Notes: generated from the sequence alone by a model not told the origin. Positions 1 through 8,634 are shown, counted from the stretch's first letter. The stretch: DNA of 64,000 nt from Falsiroseomonas ponticola (GCF_016805305.1 NZ_JAERQN010000009.1:248001-312000), one strand, 5' to 3'. Numbers and translations: made by a program.

Positions 1-5
1 CCCGC

Positions 6-272
6 TCATCGCGTGCAGACCACGCGCCAGGCCGTGCCGGCGGCGTCCGTATCGGCCGAGAGCACCGTCAGCACCTCGCCGCCGATCTCGAAGGTGTCGC
101 CGGCGGTGATCGCGGGCAGCGTGACGGCGGCCGCGACCAGCACGGCGTCCTCCCCCTCCGCCGGCTCCGCCCGCACCACCCGCAGCGCGGTCTGCGGGCC
201 GGTGCCCCCTGGCCGGAAGGTGGCGGTCCCGCCGCGGTCGGGATTCGCGAGTAGCGCGGCGGCGCCGCTCAC
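6..272 (-). CDS. Probable phage head-tail joining protein (gpFII-like), 88 aa
   Basis: Small protein at the end of the head gene cluster. The C-terminal half has the pattern of gpFII-type head-tail attachment proteins: a Gly-Asp-Thr turn followed by a short beta segment (IGGEVLTV) and a Trp-containing last strand. That family caps the portal ring and receives the tail. The ATG overlaps the stop of the upstream holin-like gene in an ATGA arrangement, so it is translationally coupled. The family assignment rests on a weak pattern and on position; a minor tail protein is the alternative. It ends with a proper TGA inside the window, so it is complete. Confidence 0.5.
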   Translation of the reverse strand: MSGAAALLANPDRGGTATFRPGGTGPQTALRVVRAEPAEGEDAVLVAAAVTLPAITAGDTFEIGGEVLTVLSADTDAAGTAWRVVCTR

Positions 273-475
273 CGGGTCGGCTCCTTCGGCGCGTCCGGCA
301 GCACGGTCTTGGCCGCTGCCGCGAGCGCGCCGAGGGCGGTGGCGATGCCGACCGCGCTGTCGGCGAGGTGGCGCAGGTCGATGCCGGCGATGTGCGCCAG
401 CAGCACAATGGTGGCGAGCAGGGCAACGCCGGTGTGCGTGCCCTGCTCGCGCAGCCGCGCGAGAAGGTAGGTCAC
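269..475 (-). CDS. Holin-like small membrane protein, 68 aa
   Basis: Two hydrophobic stretches are visible (about residues 16-32 and 41-55) separated by a short charged turn, followed by a charged C-terminal tail. This is the usual form of small two-segment holins, which permeabilise the inner membrane so that endolysin can reach the wall. It starts at GTG, overlapping the stop of the endolysin gene by four bases, so the two would be made together. Holin families are poorly conserved in sequence, so the call depends on topology and on the endolysin neighbour. A phage membrane protein of another kind is possible. Confidence 0.55.
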   Translation of the reverse strand: MTYLLARLREQGTHTGVALLATIVLLAHIAGIDLRHLADSAVGIATALGALAAAAKTVLPDAPKEPTR

Positions 476-879
476 GGATAGGTCCTCCGATCGAGTTCGA
501 AGTGCGGGCCGTCGGGAAAGCTCTTCCAGTCGCCGCCCCAGCTGAGGGCGACGGATTCCTCCGCCGCGGCGGCCTTCATCGCCGCCGCGACCTTGCGCGC
601 GAGGGGCCAGTCCCAGCGGACCTCGCCGGCCTTGGGCGCGCCGTCGCCATCGTCGAGCCAGTAGGCGAGGTCGACGGCGTGGCCGGTCAGGTGCCGGCTG
701 TTCATCGTCCGGCTGGCGCCGATGGCGACCAGCCTGGCCTGGCGCTCCCTGGTCCGAAGCCCCTCGACCACGATGAAGGGCTCGGCGAGCCGGGCCCGCT
801 CGACGACGCGGACGAGGTCCGCGTGCACGCCGGCGAGGCGCTGCCGGTCGCGCTCCAGCAGCGGCGAGCGCACCGTCAC
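472..879 (-). CDS. Phage endolysin, M15-family peptidase (L-Ala-D-Glu endopeptidase type), 135 aa
   Basis: Peptidoglycan peptidase of the D-Ala-D-Ala/L-Ala-D-Glu carboxypeptidase fold (CwlK, phage T5 endolysin group). The zinc-site pattern is present: S-x-H-x-x-G-x-A-x-D around residues 61-70 (SRHLTGHAVD) and the distal PHFE motif near residue 125. An early EGLRTxERQ segment is also typical of this family. It has no signal peptide, so export would need the adjacent holin. The GTG start overlaps the stop of the DUF2190 gene (GTGA). Lysis genes inside the head cluster, rather than after the tail genes, are unusual. Confidence 0.85.
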   Translation of the reverse strand: MTVRSPLLERDRQRLAGVHADLVRVVERARLAEPFIVVEGLRTRERQARLVAIGASRTMNSRHLTGHAVDLAYWLDDGDGAPKAGEVRWDWPLARKVAAAMKAAAAEESVALSWGGDWKSFPDGPHFELDRRTYP

Positions 880-1223
880 GACCCCGAGGGCGGGACGCGG
901 TTGAGCCAGACGCGGACCGTGGTGTCGGCCGCCAGCGCAGCCAGCGTGGCGATGCCGACCTGGAAGTTGCCGGTCGCGGTGGTGGTGATGCGCCGGTTCG
1001 TGTTGTCCCAGAAGACGCGCGCGCCGGCGGTGATGGCGAGCGCCGGCTCCTTGGTGATGTCGAAGACGCCCTGGGTCTGCGCCTCGATGGTGGCGTTCTG
1101 CGCGCCGTCGGTGGCGGCGATGCCGAACAGCGCGCCGACGAGCACGCCCTGGCCGGCGGTGACGCCGCCGGCATAGGGGACGGCGACCGCCAGGCTGTCG
1201 CCCGGCTGGATGAAGTTGCGCAT
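876..1223 (-). CDS. DUF2190 family capsid protein (probable cement/decoration protein), 115 aa
   Basis: Matches the DUF2190 pattern: a short N-terminal strand, a G-x-x-V-x-x-G-x-L-x-G segment near residues 20-32 (here GVTAGQGVLVGALFGIA), and a beta-rich body ending in a V-x-V-x-L-N-type strand. Family members lie just after the major capsid gene in many siphophages and are thought to stabilise the head. That fits its place directly downstream of the protease/capsid fusion, 82 bases away. Its stop codon overlaps the GTG of the endolysin gene. A decoration role is inferred from the family and position. Confidence 0.8.
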   Translation of the reverse strand: MRNFIQPGDSLAVAVPYAGGVTAGQGVLVGALFGIAATDGAQNATIEAQTQGVFDITKEPALAITAGARVFWDNTNRRITTTATGNFQVGIATLAALAADTTVRVWLNRVPPSGS

Positions 1224-1305
1224 GGGGATGCGGTCTCCTGAAACGCGAACGGCGTCCCGAAGGACGCCGCGCGCGTGGGTTCACGATGGAAGGGGTGGGC
1301 CGGGA

Positions 1306-3396
1306 TCAGGTGCCGGCGTTGAAGTAGCCGCCGCGCCAGTCGATCGCGCCGACGCCGAAGTCGAAGATCACGCTGACCTCGACGCCGTCGACGCCGGAGA
1401 CCGGCCCGGTGGTGACCTGCGGCCCCTCGGCGCCGTTGAGGTAGCCGTAGACGTAGACCGGCGCCGAGACCGGATCCGCGAAGAGGTACCAGCGGTTGGC
1501 CGGGATCAGCGGCTCGACGAGGGGCTGAACGAAGCCGGCGTAGACGTTGGCGTTCGTGGTCTGGGTGGCGGCGACATTCACCGTCAGCTGCCGTGCCGCC
1601 AGCTCCTGATTCGGCCCCACCAGCAGGCGCATCGTCGCGCCGACCGCGATGGGCAGGCCGTCGAGCGTCTTCTGGCGCATCACCGCGGCGCGGCCGACGG
1701 CGAGGTTCGTGAGGTCGAGGATGGTGCCGGCGGAGGCCTTGTTCGCCCGCGCCGCGGCCGTCCCGAACACCGCCGCGTTGCCGGTGGTGAGCGTCGGGCC
1801 GTCGCCGCCGGCCGAGTTCAGCAGGCCGTAGGCGGTGGCGTTCTCGAAGTCCGCCACGCGACGGCCGATGGCGGCGGCGAAGTCCGTGAAGGCGCCGAGG
1901 TCGTCGTTCACCAGCATCGGCCGCGTCACGCGGATGCGCCGCGCGAAGGTCTGCAGGAGCACGAGCTCCTGGCTCTCGGACATGGTCCCGGCCTGGATCT
2001 CGCCGTTCTCCAGCAGCGGCATGAGGGTCGGGAAGTCGCCGACGCGGAGATGCCGGTGCGGCTTGAAGTCGCGGAAGTCGCGCCGGAGGAAGATCTGCCG
2101 GTAGGTCGGCTGCGCCGGCTGGTACGCCGCGAGCAGCATCTTGTTGGCCGCGGCGGAGAGCAGCAGCGGGAAGTCGCTCGTGGTGTGGAAGGCGCGTTCG
2201 GCGAGCAGCGCCGGGTTGCGCGGGATCTGCCGCTCGCCCTTCAGGCGGAGGAGCTCGCCGATCATGTCGGAGGGGCGCCAGCCCAGGAACTCGGCGTGGC
2301 GACCATTCCCCTGGGGCTGGTAGCCCGGCATGGAGCGCACGGCGAGCGCCTCGGCCATGGCGTCGCGGATCTGCGCGGGGTCGTCGTGGCCGGGCCCGGT
2401 CTCCGGCCGCGCGGGCACGGAGGGCCGCGGCGCGGCGGCGACCATCGCGTCGAAGAGCGCGCGGCGGACCTGGTCGGCGGACCAGCCGCGCTCCACCGCC
2501 TCGGCGCGGAGCGCCGCGGTGCGGTCCGCGGGGACCAGGGCGCGGGCGGCCTCGATCGCGGCGTCGATGCCGGCGATGCGCTCGCGCTCGGCGCGCTGCG
2601 CCTCGGCCCGGACGGCGTCGAGGTCGGGCGGCGCGGCGCGGGCCGGCTCCGGCGGCGGCGCGGCGGGCGCGGGGCTGGGGGTGGTGGTCACGGTGGTCTC
2701 CTGGGGCGGGGTGGTGGAGGACGGCGCGGCGGGCGGCGGCGCCGACGGGGCAGCAGCCGGCTCGGCCGGCGTCGTCTCGGGCATGGGTGGATCCTCATCT
2801 GGCAGGGCGGGCTCGATCGCCGGCGCGGGGAGGCCCTGCTCCCCCTGCGCGCGGACCGCGGCGTCCCGGTCCACCGGGACCGGCACGACGGAGATTTCGA
2901 AGGGCTCCCAATCCACCGCGCGGTGGACGGTCTCGCCGGTCGCGGCGTCGGGCCGCGGCTCGTAGCGGTGGACGCGGTAGCCGACGCTGACCGCGCGCAG
3001 CGTGCCGTCGGCGATGCGCTGCCAGACCGGCTCGACGTCGGCGGCGGCGCTGAACTGCAGCGTGGCGTAGCCCCGGCCGCGCTCGAGGCGGGCCGCGGTG
3101 ACGCGGCCGAGCACGTCGCGGGCATCGCCGCGCCGGTGGGTGTTGAGCACCGGAGCTTGGCCCGAGCGCAGCGCGTCCATCCGCACCGCGTTCGTGGACA
3201 TCTCCAGCTCCTCGGTGATCAGGCCGAGGGCGGGGACGAAGTTGCGGGCACGGGCGCCGGTGGACCAGACGACCTCGACGGTGCGCGCGGTGCGGTCGAC
3301 GCTGGTGGGTGCGGTGATGGCGCGATGCGCCACGATGGGCGCGCCAATGGGCTCCGGCGCGGCATCGCTGCCGCCCGGCTCGGTGCTCTCGGTCAT
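1306..3396 (-). CDS. Prohead protease / HK97-type major capsid protein fusion, 696 aa
   Basis: One polypeptide carries two head-assembly functions. Residues about 20-175 form an S78-type prohead protease. The likely catalytic residues can be located by family pattern: His87 (NTHRRG), Ser137 (AVSVGYR) and Glu167 (PFEISVVPVP). Residues about 195-345 are a Pro/Ala-rich then charged linker that could serve as scaffold (delta domain). Residues about 345-696 are the major capsid domain. The protein would release itself by cleavage during head maturation. Such fusions are known in alphaproteobacterial prophages. It starts two bases after the portal stop, so translation is coupled. The C-terminus (GGYFNAGT) looks complete. 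Confidence 0.9.
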   Translation of the reverse strand: MTESTEPGGSDAAPEPIGAPIVAHRAITAPTSVDRTARTVEVVWSTGARARNFVPALGLITEELEMSTNAVRMDALRSGQAPVLNTHRRGDARDVLGRVTAARLERGRGYATLQFSAAADVEPVWQRIADGTLRAVSVGYRVHRYEPRPDAATGETVHRAVDWEPFEISVVPVPVDRDAAVRAQGEQGLPAPAIEPALPDEDPPMPETTPAEPAAAPSAPPPAAPSSTTPPQETTVTTTPSPAPAAPPPEPARAAPPDLDAVRAEAQRAERERIAGIDAAIEAARALVPADRTAALRAEAVERGWSADQVRRALFDAMVAAAPRPSVPARPETGPGHDDPAQIRDAMAEALAVRSMPGYQPQGNGRHAEFLGWRPSDMIGELLRLKGERQIPRNPALLAERAFHTTSDFPLLLSAAANKMLLAAYQPAQPTYRQIFLRRDFRDFKPHRHLRVGDFPTLMPLLENGEIQAGTMSESQELVLLQTFARRIRVTRPMLVNDDLGAFTDFAAAIGRRVADFENATAYGLLNSAGGDGPTLTTGNAAVFGTAAARANKASAGTILDLTNLAVGRAAVMRQKTLDGLPIAVGATMRLLVGPNQELAARQLTVNVAATQTTNANVYAGFVQPLVEPLIPANRWYLFADPVSAPVYVYGYLNGAEGPQVTTGPVSGVDGVEVSVIFDFGVGAIDWRGGYFNAGT

Positions 3397-3398
3397 GG

Positions 3399-4877
3399 TC
3401 AGCCCTGTGCTGGTGCTTCGCGGGGCGGTGCCGCCGCACCGGTGGCGGCGATCTCGACCGCGGCCATCTGCGCCGCGTCCTGGGCGGCGCCGGACTTCGC
3501 GACGCGGCGCGGATCGGTGTCGAGGGAGATGCCCGCCTCATCGAGCAGGGCATTGGCCTCGCGGATCATCTCGACGACCTGGCGGAAGTCGTAGCCAAAG
3601 GCACCGACCGCCTCGGGCTGCGGCACGAAGCCGGCGCGGACCTGCGCGATCAGCGCGGTGGTGTCCTTAAGGGGGTCGATCATCTCGTGCGCGGGCGGGA
3701 CGTGCGACAGGCCTTCGGGAACCTCGGCACCCCACAGGCCGAGCAGCGCGCCCTGCGCGTGGAAGCGCTCGGCGATGGGGCGCACCAGCATGGGGATGAG
3801 CATCCCGTACTGCACCTGCTCGCAGAGGCGCCGGAACTCGATCTTTCCCGCGCGGAGGCTGGAGTAGTTCGCCTGCGTGAGGTCGCCCGCCACCTGGTCA
3901 TAGGTCAGGCCGGAGCCGACCGCAGAGGCTTCGAGCGCGCGGCGTGCAAAGGCGGCGTGCGATCCGCCCCCACTCGGATTGACCACCTCCACGGATCCCA
4001 TGCCGCGGCGATAAAGGATCATGCCGGGCTCGAAGCTCTCGACGGTGCGGCCCTGGGCGTCGCGCAGCAGCCCCGACGCCGGGCCGGTCATGGCATCGTC
4101 GCCGTCCTCGGACACGACCGCCGCGAGGCACGCCTCGATCTTGGCCTTCATCAGCAGCGCGGCCTCATAGTCGCCGAGGTCGCGCAGCCGCGTCAGCACG
4201 GGCGCGAGCCAGGAGACGTCGCGCAGCTGGCCGGGGCGGCGCTTGCGATAAATGTGCAGCACGTCGCGAGCCGCCACCCGCTGGCTGCTCAACCAGGTGG
4301 CGCCGCCCGGCAGAACCCAGGACGCGCCGGGATGCACGCGGTGCAGCCAGTAGCCGACCGGCTCACCGGCCTCGCCGAGGCCGATGCCCTGCAGCGTGGG
4401 GACACCCTCGATGACGCCCTGCCGTGCGGTATCGAGGTGATCACTCTCCAGCACCTGAAGCCGCAGGCCGATCGGGTTCGCTGGCGTGATGTCGGCCGGC
4501 AGCAGGCGGACGAAGCATTCGCCGCTCTCGACCACCGCGCGCATGACCAGCGCCTGCAGGCCATAGAGGTCGAGCCGGCCCTCGGCGTCGCAGGCGGTGC
4601 TGTCGGACCAGCGGCGCCAGGCCTCGGCGTGGGGCTTGTCCGGCCAGCGTGTGGTGATGCCGGCGCCGACGGCGTTGCCGGTCCAGAGATCGACGATGCG
4701 GGCGGCGTAGGGATCGTTGCGGACGGCATCGCGGGCGCGGCGTGCCACGGTGGGCGCAGCGGCGCCGACCTCGGCGGCGGCGCTGCCACCGGAGGCCGCC
4801 CAGCTCGAGGCGCGGCTGTCCTGCGCGGCGGCATAGCCGCGCAGCACGTGCCAGGCATCGCGGATACGATCGAGCAT
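3399..4877 (-). CDS. Phage portal protein, lambda family, 492 aa
   Basis: Dodecameric portal of the head vertex, through which DNA enters and leaves. The sequence has lambda-family portal hallmarks: an N-terminal R-x-x-R-N-DPYAARIVDLWTGNAVG segment (about residues 48-75) followed by an alternating helix/strand clip and stem region, plus the VLHIYRKRRPGQLRDVSWLAP block near residues 205-228. The length is normal for the family. It precedes the protease/capsid fusion with only two bases between. The start at 4877 is the first ATG. The 84 bases upstream lead to a divergent UDG-like gene, so this gene needs its own promoter or readthrough past that gene. Confidence 0.9.
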   Translation of the reverse strand: MLDRIRDAWHVLRGYAAAQDSRASSWAASGGSAAAEVGAAAPTVARRARDAVRNDPYAARIVDLWTGNAVGAGITTRWPDKPHAEAWRRWSDSTACDAEGRLDLYGLQALVMRAVVESGECFVRLLPADITPANPIGLRLQVLESDHLDTARQGVIEGVPTLQGIGLGEAGEPVGYWLHRVHPGASWVLPGGATWLSSQRVAARDVLHIYRKRRPGQLRDVSWLAPVLTRLRDLGDYEAALLMKAKIEACLAAVVSEDGDDAMTGPASGLLRDAQGRTVESFEPGMILYRRGMGSVEVVNPSGGGSHAAFARRALEASAVGSGLTYDQVAGDLTQANYSSLRAGKIEFRRLCEQVQYGMLIPMLVRPIAERFHAQGALLGLWGAEVPEGLSHVPPAHEMIDPLKDTTALIAQVRAGFVPQPEAVGAFGYDFRQVVEMIREANALLDEAGISLDTDPRRVAKSGAAQDAAQMAAVEIAATGAAAPPREAPAQG

Positions 4878-4961
4878 GGCGCTGTTCGTTCGCTCCTCTA
4901 CAATGCCAGCCCGGCCGAGCCGACCTAACTTCCTCGGCCGTGCTGCTGAGGATCACAGGCG

Positions 4962-5585
4962 ATGCAGCTGCAGCAGTTCCGCGAGCGACTGAAGGCCTTG
5001 ATGGGCGACAGCTCGGAAGCGCGGCCATTCGTCTGCAGAGGCAATCCGTATCGCTGCCAGGCCTTCATCGTGGGGATAAACCCAGCTTCGAGCGTTCCGT
5101 TCTGGCCGTTCTGGAGCGACACGCTCGGCTTCGACTGGCCAGCGTGGCGCGACAGCTATCTCGAAACCCGCCGCATCCAGCCACTCAAGCCAGGAAAGAA
5201 ATCGCGCCTAGCAGAGAGCCCAACTCGTCGGACAATTGGCTGGATCGTTGATGCCGCAGCGCCCCTCGGCATTTTGGAAACCAACCTCTACGTCAGACCG
5301 ACCCCAGCGGCGGCCGATCTGCGTTCGGAAGATCGCAATACGCAAACTTTCGAGTACCTGCTTACAGAGATCCGGCCGCAAGTACTGTTGTTGCACGGGC
5401 GCGAGGTCGCGACCGCACTCACCAAGATGTATGGTGCAAAGCTGGCGCCAACGTTCGCGCCTGTCAGCATAAGTGGGCATGCCATGCTTGCAGCATGCGT
5501 GCCCCACCTTTCGCGGGGTGTCTCGCGCGAGAAAGCCCACGACCTCGGGCGCCAACTTCGTGAACTCTGCAAGGCGCAGGTTTGA
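4962..5585 (+). CDS. Uracil-DNA glycosylase-superfamily-like protein, 207 aa (phage cargo)
   Basis: The pattern suggests a UDG fold: AFIVGINPAS near residue 34 resembles the G-x-N-P active-site loop (motif 1), LETNLYVRPT near residue 106 resembles the core strand, and GHAMLAACVPHLSRG near residue 175 could be the late H-x-S-type loop. No Fe-S cysteine set is obvious. The gene runs against the head genes, with its stop six bases from the gpW stop. It also has lower GC and less biased codons than its neighbours, as expected of a recently acquired moron. Function (base excision, or interference with a host pathway) is inferred; an unrelated hypothetical is possible. Confidence 0.45.
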   Translation: MQLQQFRERLKALMGDSSEARPFVCRGNPYRCQAFIVGINPASSVPFWPFWSDTLGFDWPAWRDSYLETRRIQPLKPGKKSRLAESPTRRTIGWIVDAAAPLGILETNLYVRPTPAAADLRSEDRNTQTFEYLLTEIRPQVLLLHGREVATALTKMYGAKLAPTFAPVSISGHAMLAACVPHLSRGVSREKAHDLGRQLRELCKAQV

Positions 5586-5591
5586 AAAGAG

Positions 5592-5828
5592 TCACCCGCT
5601 TCCCTCGCGGGAGAAGCTGGCGAAGGTGACGCTGGGGCGGCGGGCCGCAGTGTTCTCCGCGGCGTGCAGGACCGACAGGGCGCGGCCGAGCTCGTCCAGC
5701 GATCGGTATTCCACGGTGCGCCCGTCGAAGGTCACGCGCGTGGTGCCGCCGGTGAAGGCGGCGGCCAGGACGGCGGCGCGGGTGCCGGCCGGCTGCGCCA
5801 GCGCCCAGGCGAGGACGGTCGGATCCAT
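5592..5828 (-). CDS. gpW-like head-tail connector protein, 78 aa
   Basis: Small alpha/beta protein with the gpW signature: an N-terminal helical hairpin, then a beta turn (VTFDGRTVEYRS) followed by a D-E-L-x-R-x-L helix. gpW binds the portal and completes DNA-filled heads. The location between terminase and portal is canonical. It lies 12 bases after the large terminase gene and belongs to the same transcript. The transcript is then interrupted on the opposite strand by the UDG-like gene. Confidence 0.75.
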   Translation of the reverse strand: MDPTVLAWALAQPAGTRAAVLAAAFTGGTTRVTFDGRTVEYRSLDELGRALSVLHAAENTAARRPSVTFASFSREGSG

Positions 5829-5840
5829 GAACGTCCCCTT

Positions 5841-7775
5841 TTAGCGAAGCCAGCCACTGCGTGGCGCGATCCAGCCACGCGGGCGCTGGCTGTCGGATGG
5901 AGGCACCGCCGCGGCCTGCGACGCCGGAGATAGGGGAGCGATGTTCCCGACGGTGGGAAGTTCGCGGGGCCGCAGCGGCGCATCTGCAGCCTCGTCCCGC
6001 AGCCGTGCCCAGAATTGCTCGCCATACCGATCGGCGCCGAGCAACCAGAGCGCGGCGCGGGCGAGCACGGCGCAATCCAGCGCCTCGTTCCGCTCGCGCA
6101 GCTTGGCCCATTCCTGCCGCGCAAAGCCGCGCCGGTCCTTCGTGGTGCGCAGCTGCTCGGCGACCAGCTGCTTGATCCATTCCACCTCGATCGCGCGCGG
6201 CAGATGCACCCAGCCGGGTGGAAGCTCCTCCGCATCGCCGCGGCCGAGCCAGAGCCGGCGATAGAGGTCGGCCTTCCAGGTCGAAACCGACACCGTCCAG
6301 AGCTTCAGGCCGCGCCGCAGCTTCTGGCCATTGACCAGCGCGTCCACCGGCGTCGGGCCCTGCACCGGCTGTGCCCGGTTCCAGCCGTCGATGCCCTTCG
6401 TTGGCGCGATCCGCGGATCCCGCAGGCGGCGCAGATGGCCATAGACGGCGGCGGTGTCGCGACCGCCGGTGTCGACGCAGAGGCGAGCAATGCGCATCGC
6501 GCCCCCGCCCTGGGTTGGCCAGTCTCGCGCCAGCAGCTTCGCCAGTTCATCCCAGGGCTCGCGGTCCCGCGGGCTGCCCGCAATCACCACGTGATCCACG
6601 AGCCAGGAAGAGAAGCCCTCCGCCCAGCCCCAAACGTCGCATTCCAGGCGATCGTCCTGCACGTCCACGCCCGCCGTGAGCACCAATGCGCCGGTGGGCA
6701 CCATACCCATCGGAAAGTCCTCGCGGCGCTCGACCAGGCGCTCCCAATCCGGCGCCTCGCCCTGCTCTTGCCAGGTCTCGCCCAGGACAGTGTTCCGAAA
6801 AGTCTTGATGTCCTCAGGCTTGCCCTGGGCGGCCTCCCAATCGCGGGCGATCTGCTCCCAGGAGAGCCAGCCCACCGGCGAGTAGAGCGCCGAGATGTGG
6901 AAGCCGACCGTGTACGGGTCCTGGCCCTCCGCCGTCGCGCGCCATTCGCCACCGCCGAGCATGGCGGTCTTTTCGTGCTCTTGCATCGGGTGGTCGCAGG
7001 CGTTGCAATGATACCGCGCCGTCTCGGGCGCCCCTTTCTCCCAGAGCAGCTGCTCGAAGCGCAGCCACTGCATCTCGCCGCAGGCCGTGCACGGCACGAA
7101 GAACCGGCGCTGGTCGGAGGCCAGATACTCCCGCTCGATCCGGCTGCGGCCCGCGATGGTCGGCGTGCTGACCAGGAACGCCTTGCGGCGCCAGCCAAAG
7201 GTGCGGGCGCGCGCCTCGGCCAGAGCAATCGGATCACCCTCGCCAGCGACATCGCCGGGATAGGCATCCACCTCGTCGAGAAACAAGAACCGCGCCGTCA
7301 TCGAGCGCAGCCCGACCGCGCTGTTCGCCCCAGTCAGCACCAGGATGCCGCCGGGAAACTCCTTCGACAGCATCGTGTTACCGCTGTCGCGGGCGCGGGC
7401 CGGCGCAACCCGCTCCCGCAGCGCCGGCGTCTCCTCCAGCAGTGGGTCGATGCGCTGCCGCGAGAAGCGCTGGGCCAGTTCCACGGTCGGCTGCACCGCC
7501 AGTGCCGGTGCCGGCACGTGGTGCATGATGTAGCCGAGCCAGTTGTTTCCGCTTTCCGTGGCGCCCACCTGCGCGCCCTTCATGAACACGACGCGCCGGG
7601 CGGGATGCACCGCCGACAGCGCATCCATCACGTCCTTCAGGTAGGGCGTGCGGCTGGTGCGCCATGGGCCGGGTTCGGCCGAGGCGCGGCTGCCGAGCAT
7701 GCGGTGGCGCTCGGCCCATTCTGAGACAGTGAGCTGCGGCGGCGGGCGGAGCATGGCGCCGACACGGCGGCGCAC
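5841..7775 (-). CDS. Phage terminase large subunit, GpA family, 644 aa
   Basis: ATP-driven packaging motor and nuclease. The ATPase part shows a Walker A-like motif at residues 66-75 (KGAQVGATES, the GpA variant) and Walker B at 163-170 (FLFLDEVD). A Cys pair set (CTACGE and CNACDH, about 230-265) suggests a small zinc-binding insert usual for GpA. The nuclease domain begins near VDVQDDR at about residue 390, and later Asp/Glu residues would complete its metal site. Length is normal. Its start lies four bases after the small subunit gene. The C-terminal tail is Pro/Arg-rich, probably for portal binding. Confidence 0.93.
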   Translation of the reverse strand: MRRRVGAMLRPPPQLTVSEWAERHRMLGSRASAEPGPWRTSRTPYLKDVMDALSAVHPARRVVFMKGAQVGATESGNNWLGYIMHHVPAPALAVQPTVELAQRFSRQRIDPLLEETPALRERVAPARARDSGNTMLSKEFPGGILVLTGANSAVGLRSMTARFLFLDEVDAYPGDVAGEGDPIALAEARARTFGWRRKAFLVSTPTIAGRSRIEREYLASDQRRFFVPCTACGEMQWLRFEQLLWEKGAPETARYHCNACDHPMQEHEKTAMLGGGEWRATAEGQDPYTVGFHISALYSPVGWLSWEQIARDWEAAQGKPEDIKTFRNTVLGETWQEQGEAPDWERLVERREDFPMGMVPTGALVLTAGVDVQDDRLECDVWGWAEGFSSWLVDHVVIAGSPRDREPWDELAKLLARDWPTQGGGAMRIARLCVDTGGRDTAAVYGHLRRLRDPRIAPTKGIDGWNRAQPVQGPTPVDALVNGQKLRRGLKLWTVSVSTWKADLYRRLWLGRGDAEELPPGWVHLPRAIEVEWIKQLVAEQLRTTKDRRGFARQEWAKLRERNEALDCAVLARAALWLLGADRYGEQFWARLRDEAADAPLRPRELPTVGNIAPLSPASQAAAVPPSDSQRPRGWIAPRSGWLR

Positions 7776-7779
7776 ATGC

Positions 7780-8295
7780 TCACGGCTGCGGAGGCCGGTC
7801 CCCTCCGAGGCCTGCTGGATCGAAGCGATCGGCCGCCTCCGTCAGCAGGTCGTTGATGTGGCTCTGCAGAATGGTCTGCAGCAGATGCGGATCGACGCTG
7901 ATCTCGGCGGCGATCAGGCCGGAGACGCGCGCGGGCCAGTTCAGCAGCGCGTCGCGCATGGTGCTGCCGATCTCGTCGAGCGCGGCATTGGCCTCGGTGA
8001 CATCGAGCAGGCGGCGCTTGGTCTCGTCCAGCGAGAGCCGCTGCGCCTCCACCTTCAGCGCGAGCTGCGCGACCTTCAGCCGGGCGAAGGGCGTGCCCTC
8101 GGCGGCGGCGCCATTGGCCAGGGGCGAGCGGGCGGGATCCGCGGTCTCCACGAGACGACGTCGGGTCTTGTCGATGTCCCAGCTGCCGTCAGGCTCGCGG
8201 GCGATGCGGTTGGTCTGTTCGGCCTTGCGCAGGGCGGTATCGCTGACGCCGAGGCGCCGCGCGGCCTCGCGTGTCGAGGCGGTGAGCTCGGGCAT
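7780..8295 (-). CDS. Phage terminase small subunit (Nu1-like), 171 aa
   Basis: The N-terminus has a winged-helix DNA-binding segment (TREAARRLGVSDTALRKAE, residues 8-26), as in lambda gpNu1, for recognising the packaging site. A long charged helical region about residues 70-110 would be the oligomerisation part, and the C-terminal region may contact the large subunit. It sits directly upstream of the GpA-type large subunit, the normal order. The assignment is by domain pattern and position. Confidence 0.8.
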   Translation of the reverse strand: MPELTASTREAARRLGVSDTALRKAEQTNRIAREPDGSWDIDKTRRRLVETADPARSPLANGAAAEGTPFARLKVAQLALKVEAQRLSLDETKRRLLDVTEANAALDEIGSTMRDALLNWPARVSGLIAAEISVDPHLLQTILQSHINDLLTEAADRFDPAGLGGDRPPQP

Positions 8296-8337
8296 GGCGG
8301 CGACCTCCCGCCGCGCGTGATGGCGATGCCGGCCTTC

Positions 8338-8634
8338 TCAGAGGGGACGAAGGGCGCGCTGCCGGTTGGCTTCAAATGCGGTAATGGCGGTGGGCCAATC
8401 CAGCGTGGTGCCATCGCCAAGCATCTGAACCGGCGTGAGGGCGATGCGGCGGCGAGACCAATAGTTGCCGTCCAGCGTGGCGAGCCATCCGGCGAGGCCC
8501 TGTGCGGTAAGCGCTGCTGCAGCAGCCTCGACTTCCGCCTCGCTGGGTGGCGCGGCGCGGCCCACCGTCACGTGTCGACCATCCTGCGCCAGGATGATCC
8601 AGCGGCGGTCGGCGGACTGTGGCTTCTGGCCCAT
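8338..8634 (-). CDS. Hypothetical phage protein, 98 aa
   Basis: Not recognised. The start at 8634 is chosen because a GGAGA ribosome site lies about seven bases upstream; longer in-frame extensions lack one and run into the repeated leader. The protein is soluble and acidic in the middle, with conserved-looking WIILAQDGRHVTVGR at the start and a WSRRRIALTPVQ segment. It lies just upstream of the small terminase and is probably part of the same transcript. It shares a leader repeat with the 78-aa gene at 9743-9979. Confidence 0.65.
   Translation of the reverse strand: MGQKPQSADRRWIILAQDGRHVTVGRAAPPSEAEVEAAAAALTAQGLAGWLATLDGNYWSRRRIALTPVQMLGDGTTLDWPTAITAFEANRQRALRPL

Noticed and set aside
269-1284. 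Overlapping long minus-strand frames of about 270-301 codons around the lysis genes
   Set aside because: Only their C-terminal parts encode the real endolysin or holin; the N-terminal parts are out-of-frame readings of the DUF2190 gene. Starts were reset to GTG 879 and GTG 475.
1210-3594. Long plus-strand open frame (about 794 codons) opposite the capsid gene
   Set aside because: It is a shadow of the GC-rich minus-strand protease/capsid gene; composition is R/G/A-rich with no domain.
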